The translations under genes and the position numbers were made by a program. A model generated the notes under the pieces. It was not told the DNA's origin. It ran no database searches and saw only the letters and a list, made by a program, of their open reading frames with translations. A stretch of 64,000 nucleotides of DNA from CBDCFV01 sp963664625 (lineage in GTDB: Bacteria > Chloroflexota > Dehalococcoidia > Lucifugimonadales > UBA3495). The stretch spans positions 1,054,001 through 1,118,000 of the forward strand of contig OY761541.1 in assembly GCA_963664625.1 (NCBI GenBank), in the 5' to 3' direction. Positions 27,117 to 35,109 of the stretch are shown piece after piece. Every line of letters starts with the position of its first letter. The first letter of the stretch is position 1.

Positions 27117-27378
27117 ATGACCTACCCCGGCATCATCGGTGAAATAGAACGGGTCGAAACTATCGCAAGAGGCCGCTCGGTCCGGGAACGCTATCGTCTA
27201 GCCGCGCAATACGGGGAACACAGGCCGAGGCCAGTGGAGGAAGATGAAGGGACTAGCACACGTCAGACTGCCGGATGGCACTATCATGCGCGCTGAGGTC
27301 CACTGGTACGAGGCGACCGGTATTGGGAGGAGAGAGGTCAAGATCAAACGCTTGCTGTACCCAATTACCGATGACTGA
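27117..27378 (+). pseudogene. Frameshifted small conserved gene
   Basis: Frame 1 from ATG 27117 reads MTYPGIIGEIERVETIARG to about AAQYG (27213). The following frame, shifted by +1, reads GRGQWRKMKGLAHVRLPDG, then EVHWYEATGIGRREVKIKRLL, and ends at TGA 27376-27378. Together they match a small family (VETIA...G.WRK.KG.A.VRL.DG...EVHWYEA.GIGR.E.KIKR) that I recall as one continuous protein. A one-base indel between about 27210 and 27225 therefore breaks the gene, unless it is a sequencing error or programmed frameshift. The 44-codon ORF from ATG 27244 could be translated alone. Confidence 0.65.
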
Positions 27379-27742
27379 GCAACCGGCCCATTATCTCCAC
27401 GAACTCTTCTACTTTCCTCAGGCGCCGCCGCACACCTCGGGCACGAAAACGGTTCTCGTAGAAGTTCACGTGCAGGGCACTGGCTGCATCGTATAAATCA
27501 CGCAGATTGTCGTCCCCGGTTTCATCGGCGATGGCTTCCACCATATCAGTAAGGTGATTGTGCGCGCGATGGTCTACTCCACGCGCATCCGCCACAGCCT
27601 TCACTATCAAGGCGGCGGCACCCCAAGCCTTTTCTGACGCCTGTTCAAAGTCCTCTACCACGAGTTGCTCACGGGCCTTGGCCAAGTACGCATGGCTACG
27701 TTGCTGATAGGTCAGGGTTTCCTGCACGAACCGGTACCTCAC
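27365..27742 (-). CDS. PaREP1/HEPN-like small protein
   Basis: A 125-residue helical protein: YLAKAREQLVVEDFEQASEKAWGAAALIVKAVADARG, then H..L.DMVEAIADE, and HVNFYENRFRARGVRRRLRKVEEFVEIM. This pattern resembles the PaREP1/HEPN group found with nucleotidyltransferase toxin-antitoxin partners. No nucleotidyltransferase gene adjoins it. It converges with and overlaps the end of the broken gene by 14 nt. Function is inferred only from fold resemblance. Confidence 0.7.
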   Translation of the reverse strand: MRYRFVQETLTYQQRSHAYLAKAREQLVVEDFEQASEKAWGAAALIVKAVADARGVDHRAHNHLTDMVEAIADETGDDNLRDLYDAASALHVNFYENRFRARGVRRRLRKVEEFVEIMGRLLSHR

Positions 27743-27804
27743 GGTTGGATAGTATGTTCAGAGTATACGGGCGACACTACGGGAGCGCAATCTCCAAGGT
27801 AGAT

Positions 27805-27891
27805 GTCTGAATCAGGATTCGCCGGATTTTGTGATTTTCAAGATATTCACAATCCTGAGCATCCTTTAATCTTGATAATCCTGATTCAGAC
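27805..27891. repeat. Phased-GATT hairpin element (87 bp)
   Basis: Terminal 15-bp inverted repeats GTCTGAATCAGGATT / AATCCTGATTCAGAC. In each arm GATT (or a one-base variant) occurs at offsets 12, 21, 29 and 38 from the end. Exactly 87 bp, like 32187-32273 and 40513-40599. Intergenic between two minus-strand genes. Confidence 0.9.
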
Positions 27892-27969
27892 CATCCCTTC
27901 GCACAAGCCCTGATTGGCAACCGAAGGCTTTCACGCCGAATAAAGCCCCGTCTCAAATCCTACACATGC

Positions 27970-30729
27970 CTACCCCGCCCTCTCCAAATTCAACGCCAGC
28001 AGCCGTTCCAGGATTTCCGCGTCGGTGAGACCGTCGGGCCAGCCGTAGGCGGCGGAGACGGCCTTGTCCAACTGGGCGTGGTGGTGGTGCAGCCAAGTGG
28101 GGCGGGCGTTGTAGAGGTTGGTAAGGGTCTGTTTCTTCAGTTGGGACTCGGTTGCGCCTTCGGGGTTGAGCCAGCCCTCGCGGAGTTCGTTCAGGTTTCT
28201 TGCCGCTTCCGCTATGGCTTCCCGTTGTTCGTCGGTGGGCTCCGGAAATGGGAAGGTTTCAAAGCAGGTTGTGGGGGTGTAGGTCCCTCCGGATTCTACT
28301 TCGCGCAACTGGCTACCCACTCGTCTCGCCCATAGTTCATGGACAGATGAAGACAAGATGCCCAGCATATAATCACTATCGCTGGCGATTGCAATTACCA
28401 AATTGGACGGCAACATATCTTTAGTCAGCCATACGAAAAATCGGTGTTTGGCTACTTTAGGGGTGCCAATATACCGTTGCCTCGGTAACAATTCCTTGCG
28501 CATCGTCGCCGCAGGGTAACCATGCAGCCACCAATTTTCGGCCCGCCACTTCATTTTGTTCTTAACTCGGTCGGGCATTACCTTCTCTTTGACGTATTCG
28601 AAAGGGGCCTCGTACAGAGCCGCATCTTCAGCGGGCATATCCACGCCAAAGTCTATCACCCAAATGTTGCGCGGCCGTTGCGCGATGTCAGTCCCGTTAA
28701 TCCAGCGTCTGAGGACATCCGAATTAGGTTTTCCGTGAGGGTTTGGTTTAGCCAACATCTCCATTGCCAAGGCTTCTGAAATATCAAATTCCCCTACCTT
28801 ACCAATACCTTGAAATGCGATGTTTCGATTTTCGGCGAGTGGCTTGGCATGGGTCAGATCCAATCCAGCGGTCAGGTCGGCGTTTATCTGTGAAATCTCA
28901 TTCCCATCCAATGTGCGGTGGGTCTCGTTGCCATCATCGAAACAGATAATGGAAATATGAACAGTAGCTCCATCGAGTATCCAGTCTTGGTCGGATATAG
29001 CGGCGAAAATATCGCCGGTCTCCTTTATTCGGGAAATGACACGACGATTAGACTGAAAACGAATCGCTTGCGTCGCTAAGAGACCGGCACGGCGTGTTTT
29101 GCCTTCCTCAATATGCGCCCGAGCTTTCTCAAGCCAATAACAGCACAGGTCGCTCGAATTGGGTATGCGGTCGCCATAAATCGAGTACACAGCATCAACG
29201 TAATCGTCGCCAAGTTGCGTTCGGAAAGGGACATGGCCCAGGAACGGCGGGTTGCCGATGATGAACTCGGCGGTCGGCCAGTCCGGTTCACGGGGGTTGG
29301 CTACGTCGCCGTCGGCCAGGATGGCGTCGGTGCGGCGGATGGAGACCAAGGGAGTGAGAATGGGGCTGTGGTCGTAGGGAAAGCCGTTGTTCTGGTGCCA
29401 CTGGATGTAGCCAATCCACAGGGCGGTGCGGGCCAGTTCGGCGGCGTAGGCGTTGACCTCCAGGCCCAGCATTTGGTCGGGCTTGACGGTGGGCCTCATG
29501 TCCCGCCAGTCGTTGGCCGCGGCGAAGTCGATGACCTGCTTTTCCAGGTCCAGCAGGGAGCGCAGGGCCAGGTACAGGAAGTTGCCGCTGCCGCAGGCGG
29601 GGTCCAGCACCTCGACCTCGAACAGCCGTTGCTGGAAGGCCGCCAAGCAGACCCGGGCGGCGTCCCTGTCCTCTTCGACGAGGAGGTTGTTCACCTCCCG
29701 CTGCACCTCTTCCCACTCGGCCCGCAGCGGGGCCATGACCACCGGCTCCACCACCAGCATGATGTCGTCGGCGCCGGTGTAGTGGGCGCCAAGGTGGGCG
29801 CGCTTGGAGGCGTCCAGCGCCCGCTCGAACAGGGTGCCGAAGATGGACGGCTCGATGTTGCGCCAGTTCCGGCGGGTCGCTTCTTCCAACCGCTGCAATG
29901 CGGAGTCGCTCAGTTCGACGGTCTCGGCGTCGCTGAACAGGTCGCCGTTGAAGTGAGCTATTTGGGTCGCCCCGAACATACCGCCGCCGGCCATTTGCTC
30001 GAACAGGTTCCCTATTGCGTTATCGAAGACCGGGGGATTGCGGTAATGCTGGTTCACAACCTGGGAGAAGGGATTGCCGGGAAGCAGGCCGGCGTCCTCG
30101 GCGTAGAGGCAGAATACGATCTGGTTGAGGTAACGGGCCAACTTTTCCGGGTCGCCGCCGTGCTGCTCCATGTCCTCCACGATGGCTTGGAACAGGTCGG
30201 CGGTCTCCTTGGTGACAATGTCCACCGTGCGGTTGGGACGAAGCTCGGACGGGGAGAAGAAGGCCCACCGCAGCTTGCGGAGTTGGGCGGGCTGGTCCAA
30301 TCCGGCGACAGGGATTTCGTGCCGGACGGTCTCCATGCCGGGGAAGTTGGTCTGAATCCGGATGGTGTTGAACGAGGATACGATGAGGAGCGGCGGCGTT
30401 TTGAGGTGGACCTGGTAGCGGAGGAGTTGGTTCAGTCCGGTGTCCAGGTCGTCGTCGCTGCCCTTGAACTCCCAGCCGAAACGCCCTTCGAGGTAGGCGT
30501 CGGCAAAGCCGCCGGGGACCCACTTTTCAAAGGTAAAGGCATCCTTGTCGCCGTATTCGCCAGGAGTAGGGTGGCCGACCAGGGCGCAGATGTCCAGAAA
30601 CATTTCCTGGGAAGCCTGCTTCTCGCCAAAGTTTGAGTTGCTCCACTTGGCGGTGAAGTCGCCGGGGTCCATCTTGGAGAACCCCATTAACGGAAAGGTG
30701 GTGTTGGGGGGTGGTTTTGGGGTGGTCAT
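27970..30729 (-). CDS. MmeI-like (type IIG/IIL) restriction-methylation enzyme
   Basis: A 919-residue single-chain enzyme, the same size as MmeI as I recall it. The N-terminus carries a PD-(D/E)XK nuclease site with D77, then E87 and K89, the same D-x9-E-x-K spacing as MmeI. A helical linker follows, then the N6-adenine methylase core with DPACGSGNF at 376-384 and NPPF at 493-496, and a C-terminal target-recognition region (GTYTPTTCFETFPFP). It would cut near its site and methylate one strand for self-protection. No separate R, S or defence genes adjoin it. The target sequence cannot be predicted by eye. Confidence 0.88.
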   Translation of the reverse strand: MTTPKPPPNTTFPLMGFSKMDPGDFTAKWSNSNFGEKQASQEMFLDICALVGHPTPGEYGDKDAFTFEKWVPGGFADAYLEGRFGWEFKGSDDDLDTGLNQLLRYQVHLKTPPLLIVSSFNTIRIQTNFPGMETVRHEIPVAGLDQPAQLRKLRWAFFSPSELRPNRTVDIVTKETADLFQAIVEDMEQHGGDPEKLARYLNQIVFCLYAEDAGLLPGNPFSQVVNQHYRNPPVFDNAIGNLFEQMAGGGMFGATQIAHFNGDLFSDAETVELSDSALQRLEEATRRNWRNIEPSIFGTLFERALDASKRAHLGAHYTGADDIMLVVEPVVMAPLRAEWEEVQREVNNLLVEEDRDAARVCLAAFQQRLFEVEVLDPACGSGNFLYLALRSLLDLEKQVIDFAAANDWRDMRPTVKPDQMLGLEVNAYAAELARTALWIGYIQWHQNNGFPYDHSPILTPLVSIRRTDAILADGDVANPREPDWPTAEFIIGNPPFLGHVPFRTQLGDDYVDAVYSIYGDRIPNSSDLCCYWLEKARAHIEEGKTRRAGLLATQAIRFQSNRRVISRIKETGDIFAAISDQDWILDGATVHISIICFDDGNETHRTLDGNEISQINADLTAGLDLTHAKPLAENRNIAFQGIGKVGEFDISEALAMEMLAKPNPHGKPNSDVLRRWINGTDIAQRPRNIWVIDFGVDMPAEDAALYEAPFEYVKEKVMPDRVKNKMKWRAENWWLHGYPAATMRKELLPRQRYIGTPKVAKHRFFVWLTKDMLPSNLVIAIASDSDYMLGILSSSVHELWARRVGSQLREVESGGTYTPTTCFETFPFPEPTDEQREAIAEAARNLNELREGWLNPEGATESQLKKQTLTNLYNARPTWLHHHHAQLDKAVSAAYGWPDGLTDAEILERLLALNLERAG

Positions 30730-30797
30730 TTCAAGGCCCCAGGGAAGCGTAACATTTCTACCTTGGCGGTTGTCCCTTGTCGTACCCGGTTTCCTGG

Positions 30798-31154
30798 TCA
30801 GAGGCGCAGCACGTTCGTCGGTATAAGACGTCCGGCCACAGGGTCCACTGCCAAGAGTGCCTCCTCCAGCGTGACTACTCCCAACAAGCTGGGTTCCCCT
30901 ACTTCCGCGAATATCACCGGCGTGGGAAACTCCTGTCCCTCCAGTCTGATGACCGTTCTTCCTAGGTCTACTGGAGCGTTACTTCCGTCAGCCAGTTCGG
31001 ACTGTGCTGAGCGCTCGACCGGGACGCCCAAGCGCTGAAGCAGTTCTCTGGGTACCGCTGTGAAGGTTGAGCCAGTGTCCACCGTGACCTCCATGGTCTC
31101 GAACGTCTGTCCCTGTGGGTCTCCGACTCCTATGGTCACCTTCACTGTTCCCAT
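30798..31154 (-). CDS. Retropepsin-like aspartyl protease family protein (copy 2)
   Basis: 118 residues with active-site TVDTGSTFTAVP (Asp26), colinear with copy 1 at 24928-25284 throughout. It lies just upstream (minus strand) of the MmeI-like gene, as copy 1 lies about 5.5 kb away. The pair suggests duplication or separate acquisition of the same module in this accessory region. Function unknown. Confidence 0.85.
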   Translation of the reverse strand: MGTVKVTIGVGDPQGQTFETMEVTVDTGSTFTAVPRELLQRLGVPVERSAQSELADGSNAPVDLGRTVIRLEGQEFPTPVIFAEVGEPSLLGVVTLEEALLAVDPVAGRLIPTNVLRL

Positions 31155-31403
31155 TGCGTGCCTCCCGACGTTGTTACTGTCAGTCTATTTTCCCCGGCGT
31201 GAGCTGTCATCCTATTGCGGCAAGTTAGGCCCTAATTTGCTCTGGTCGACCGCTGTACCTATAGTTACCTATGGTACGGCGGAGTCGGGAGGTTGGGAAG
31301 TGAGCGGGTGGCAGTGTGGCAGGGTTTTTTGATTCAACATCGCCTTTACAGCGTCGATTACGGCGTCGTAAATTAACTCCACCTCTTGCCTATGAGGTAG
31401 AAC

Positions 31404-32156
31404 ATGACCAGCAGACTCAACCAGCAGACCACGCCCGCCGGGACCGGGGAAATGTTCCCGGACTTTCCGCCCAGGGACGACCTGCAAAACGCCCTCCACT
31501 TGCACAAACCGGGCTACATAGGCGCGCTTACCGCCCATTTCGGCAATTTGGACTCTACCTTGATACTCTGCGAAATCCCGGTCAACTGGCGCGTCAGCCA
31601 GCAGTTGGACCAACGAATCCCCGACCTCCTCATCGCTTTCAACGTAAACGCGGACGTGGCCATCGCCCAAAACGGCTACGCTATCCTGGACCGGGGCAAA
31701 CCGCCGGACTTCGTGCTGGAAGTAGCTTCCGTCGCCACCGCACGCAACGACTACACGACCAAGCGAACAGACTACCAAGAGTTCGGCATCCTGGAATACT
31801 GGCGCTTCGACCCAACGGGGGGCCGCCGCTACGATGCGCCGTTGACAGGAGACATGCTGGTTGACGGGGTCTACCGTCCGGTTGAAATCGTCCGGTCGGA
31901 CGAGACCCATCTCTGGGGCCACAGCCAAGTCCTGAACCTGGACCTCTGCTGGGAGGACGGAGCACTCCGCTGGTGGGACCCGGTCGCTCGACGATACCTG
32001 CCGACCTACGAGGAAACCCTGGAAGCCCGCATAGTTGCCGAGGCCCGCGCTAACACCGCGGAGGCCCAGCAAAACGCGGAGCGCGAGGCTCGCATCGCCG
32101 CCGAAGCCCGCGTCCGGGAACTGGAGGCGGAACTGGAACGGCGGCGCAACTCCTGA
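31404..32156 (+). CDS. Uma2-family protein with C-terminal coiled coil
   Basis: 250 residues. The N-terminal about 200 match the Uma2/DUF820 nuclease fold: IPDLLIAFNV Asp region, DFVLEVASVAT Glu region, then YQEFGILEYWRFDPTGG. The usual E-x-K lysine appears replaced (EVAS), so activity is doubtful. The last about 50 residues form an Ala/Glu/Arg-rich coiled coil (EARANTAEAQQNAEREARIA). Such coiled-coil Uma2 proteins are common in filamentous and Chloroflexota bacteria. Function unknown. Confidence 0.8.
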   Translation: MTSRLNQQTTPAGTGEMFPDFPPRDDLQNALHLHKPGYIGALTAHFGNLDSTLILCEIPVNWRVSQQLDQRIPDLLIAFNVNADVAIAQNGYAILDRGKPPDFVLEVASVATARNDYTTKRTDYQEFGILEYWRFDPTGGRRYDAPLTGDMLVDGVYRPVEIVRSDETHLWGHSQVLNLDLCWEDGALRWWDPVARRYLPTYEETLEARIVAEARANTAEAQQNAEREARIAAEARVRELEAELERRRNS

Positions 32157-32160
32157 CCAC

Positions 32161-32291
32161 AGGGCCTTTCGGTTCTTGGTGTAATTGTCTGAACTGTGAT
32201 TTCTTTGATTCCGGGATTACCATGATTTTCTGAATCTTGGCAATCTATCAATCCCATGAATCACAGTTCAGACGAAGAATCGAAAGGCCCT
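32161..32291. repeat. Phased-GATT hairpin element (87 bp core 32187-32273) nested in a second inverted repeat
   Basis: Core ends are GTCTGAACTGTGATT / AATCACAGTTCAGAC. This copy differs from the others in the terminal stem, but both arms changed together, so pairing is kept. GATT is at offsets 12, 21, 29 and 38 in both arms, eight in all. Outside it, AGGGCCTTTCGGTTCTT (32161-32177) pairs with AAGAATCGAAAGGCCC (32276-32291). Confidence 0.9.
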
Positions 32292-32381
32292 GCTCCTGAC
32301 CATGCCTCCGGTGGTGACTGCCCGGTTTCTATGGAATAATAGGGCGGGCCGCTGACCGGGGCCCAGTTGGGAGGACCAGGT

Positions 32382-33422
32382 ATGAAGTTCGGCATTTTTA
32401 CCCACGTCCCTTGGCCCGAGGGGTCTGACCCGAAGCAGGTCTTCGAAGACACCGCCGAAGAAGTCGTCCGCGCCGAGGAACTGGGATACCACAGCGCGTG
32501 GCTGGCGGAACACCACTTCTCCCGCTACGGCATCGGCTCGTCGCCAGCGGCCTTGGCCGGGAACCTGATCGCCCGCACCGAGTCAATCCGCATCGGCACG
32601 GCGGTGCTGGTGCCGCCGTTGCACAACCCGATTACGCTGGCAGAGGACACGGCGACGCTGGACGTCATCAGCGGAGGGCGGCTGGACGTGGGCTTCGGGC
32701 GGGGAACGGCGGGTTACGAGTACACCGGGTACAACGTCGACCGGGATGAGAGCCAGGAACGGTTCCAGGAAAGCATCGCGGTCATCAAGGGCCTGTGGAC
32801 CACGCCGGAGTTCTCCCACGACGGCAAATTCTACCAAGTGACCAAAGCCAACCTGGCTCCTCCGCCCACGCAGCGTCCCCACCCTCCCATCTACTTGGCG
32901 GCCACCAGGACGGTGGAGACGCTGGAGTACGCCGCAACCACCGGTCACCCGTTAATGATCGGCGTGGTGCTGGACACCGATGACAGCGTGGCCCTGTGCA
33001 ACCGGTACGTCCACCTGTCCAAAGAAGCCGGGTATAACGTGCCCATTGGGGAGATTCCCTTCTTCCGCTACGTTTACGTGGCGGAGACGGAAGAGCAGGC
33101 CAAGAGGGAATCCGAGCCGGGGTTGAGCTGGACGATGGACATGATCCAGTGGCGGCGGCATTTCACCGAGAGCAGCGAGGTGTACCAGCGCTTGGACGAG
33201 TGGCGCACCAACCGGGACGAGGCGCCCACCAGTTGCGAGTACCTGTACGAAAACCGCGCCATTGTCGGCAGCCCGGAGCAGTGCGTGGCCCAGATAAAGG
33301 CCCTCCAGGAACAGGGCATCGAGTACTTCGGGTGCAACCTGTCCTTCGGCGGCTTGGAGCACCGGTTGCGGATGAAGTCGTTGGAGTTGTTCGCCAAAGA
33401 GGTGATGCCTCACTTCAACTGA
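32382..33422 (+). CDS. LLM-class flavin-dependent oxidoreductase
   Basis: Luciferase-like TIM-barrel flavoprotein: MKFGIFTHVPWP start, GYHSAWLAEHHFS, RIGTAVLVPPLHNPITLAEDTATLDVISGGRLDVGFGRG, and a C-terminal AVIGSPEQC-type segment (IVGSPEQCVAQIK). These enzymes use reduced FMN (or F420) to oxidise small molecules. ATG 32382 follows GGGAGGACC; the in-frame codon at 32367 precedes that site. SAR202-type Chloroflexota are known for many paralogues. The substrate is unknown. Confidence 0.92.
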   Translation: MKFGIFTHVPWPEGSDPKQVFEDTAEEVVRAEELGYHSAWLAEHHFSRYGIGSSPAALAGNLIARTESIRIGTAVLVPPLHNPITLAEDTATLDVISGGRLDVGFGRGTAGYEYTGYNVDRDESQERFQESIAVIKGLWTTPEFSHDGKFYQVTKANLAPPPTQRPHPPIYLAATRTVETLEYAATTGHPLMIGVVLDTDDSVALCNRYVHLSKEAGYNVPIGEIPFFRYVYVAETEEQAKRESEPGLSWTMDMIQWRRHFTESSEVYQRLDEWRTNRDEAPTSCEYLYENRAIVGSPEQCVAQIKALQEQGIEYFGCNLSFGGLEHRLRMKSLELFAKEVMPHFN

Positions 33423-33460
33423 TTGCATCCGCCATCCGCCGGTCGCTGACCGAAGGCTAT

Positions 33461-33485
33461 GGATTCCCGCCTTCGCGGGAATGAC
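33461..33485. repeat. REP-like palindrome followed by degenerate tandem units
   Basis: Consensus REP copy. To its right, 33486-33570 repeats GGGAATGACG / TTAGTGGGCCGGA-like units several times, as if the REP edge had been amplified. Confidence 0.7.
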
Positions 33486-33590
33486 GAGTAATGGGCCGGA
33501 ATGACGTATTGGGTATCGGGAATGAAAAGTTAGTGGGTGGGAATGACGGGTTAGTGGGCCGGACTGACGATGATGCCCGGAGGAGTCGCC

Positions 33591-34952
33591 ATGCCTAACA
33601 TGGCCGAAATGCTGAGCGACTACGCAACGTCACTGCAATACGGTGACCTGCCGGACGACGTGATCCACTTGGCCAAGCGGATGATAATCGACACCCTGGG
33701 GTGCGCCTTGGGCGGCTACCATAGTGAGCCGGCGCGGATAGCCCGGGAAGTCGCGTCCACGGTAACCAGCAGCCCGGCGGGCAAAGTGCTGGGCAGCGGC
33801 CAGCTTACCAGCCCGGACCTGGCGACGTTCGCCAACGGCGTAATGGTGCGGTACCTGGACTTTAACGACGGCTACACCAGCAAGGAGTCGGGGCATCCCA
33901 GCGACAGCATCGCCGCCACTTTGACGTGCAGCGACGTGGGCGGGACGGGAGGCAAGGGCTTGATTACCGCCACGGTGCTGGCATACGAGGCGTTCTGCCG
34001 GATTTGCGATGCGGTGGACATCAAGCCGTCAGGGTTCGACCACGTTACCGTAGGCTGTATCGCCAGCATCCTGGGGGCCGCCAAGAGCATGGGACTGGAC
34101 CGGGAGCAGACGTTGCAGGCTTTGAACCTTGGCATCGCACCCAACCTGGCCTTGTACCAGACCCGTATCGGCGACGTATCCATGTGGAAGGGATGCGCCT
34201 ACGCCAACGCCAGCCGCAACGCGGTGTTTGCGGTGACGCTGGCCCGGATGGGACTGACCGGCCCGTCCCCCATATTCGAGGGCGACGGCGGCTACTTTAG
34301 GGCGGTTACCCGACAGCCTTTCCAACTGGAGCTGTTCGGCGGCTCCCAACAGCCCTTCAAGATTGGCGAGTGCAGCATCAAGCGCTTCCCCTTGGGACAA
34401 TACTCGCAGACAGTGGTGCAAGCTACCCTGGAGGTGCGCGAGCAGTTGACCGACGTAGACGACATTGCCCAAGTGAAGGTCAGCACCCTTCAAACGGCGG
34501 TCAACATCATGGCCGGCGACCCGGAAAAGTGGCATCCCTTGAATAGGGAGACCGCCGACCACAGTATGCCCTATACCGTGGCAGTGGCGCTGATGTACGG
34601 GGGCGTGGACCAGTCCCACTTCGACAACGAGTACCTCCAGGACCGGCGGTTGCTGGACCTGGTATCCAAGGTCGAGGTCAGCGTGTCGGAGGAAGCCAAC
34701 CGGATGGCGCCGGAGGCCATGCTGTGCGAGGTGGAAGTGGCGACGGGCAAGGGAGAACGCCACTCCCGCCGTGTTGCCTACCACAAGGGACACTACAGGA
34801 ACCCACTCTCCGACAGCGAACTGGAGGACAAGTTCCGCAGCTTGGCCGGACCCGTGCTGGCCGGAGACCGGGTTGACGGCCTGCTGGACCGCCTCTGGCG
34901 CTTGGATGAGGTGGAGGACCTTGGGGAGATTTTCGAGTTGACGCGGATTTGA
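33591..34952 (+). CDS. MmgE/PrpD family protein
   Basis: A 453-residue member of the 2-methylcitrate dehydratase / cis-aconitate decarboxylase family. Seen: the helical domain 1 with RMIIDTLGCALGGYHSEPARI, FANGVMVRYLDFNDGY, GHPSDSIAA, and the C-terminal domain with IKRFPLGQYSQ. Some members act in propionate metabolism and many have unknown substrates. ATG 33591 follows GGAGGAG. It sits between an LLM flavin enzyme and an SDR, consistent with a catabolic cluster. Confidence 0.92.
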   Translation: MPNMAEMLSDYATSLQYGDLPDDVIHLAKRMIIDTLGCALGGYHSEPARIAREVASTVTSSPAGKVLGSGQLTSPDLATFANGVMVRYLDFNDGYTSKESGHPSDSIAATLTCSDVGGTGGKGLITATVLAYEAFCRICDAVDIKPSGFDHVTVGCIASILGAAKSMGLDREQTLQALNLGIAPNLALYQTRIGDVSMWKGCAYANASRNAVFAVTLARMGLTGPSPIFEGDGGYFRAVTRQPFQLELFGGSQQPFKIGECSIKRFPLGQYSQTVVQATLEVREQLTDVDDIAQVKVSTLQTAVNIMAGDPEKWHPLNRETADHSMPYTVAVALMYGGVDQSHFDNEYLQDRRLLDLVSKVEVSVSEEANRMAPEAMLCEVEVATGKGERHSRRVAYHKGHYRNPLSDSELEDKFRSLAGPVLAGDRVDGLLDRLWRLDEVEDLGEIFELTRI

Positions 34953-35021
34953 CCGCAAGCGGGCGACTACCGCAAAATCAACCGTCTCCACCGACAAATC
35001 GTCGTCACTGACCGAGTTTAT

Positions 35022-35046
35022 GGATTCCCGCCTTCGCGGGAATGAC
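35022..35046. repeat. REP-like palindrome
   Basis: Consensus copy. Preceded by CTGACCGAG..TATGGATT, closely similar to the sequence before the copy at 33461, so the conserved unit here extends about 15 bp to the left of the palindrome. Confidence 0.85.
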
Positions 35047-35109
35047 GGGTCGGGTAGGGCGCCAAGTTTTGCGATATTTGCCAAATCATTCCGGACCCGG
35101 AGGGTAGTC

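Noticed and set aside
35020..35109. Upstream extension of the SDR beginning MDSRLRGND
   Set aside because: It is the translation of a REP palindrome; the conserved protein starts at 35110 behind GGAGGG.
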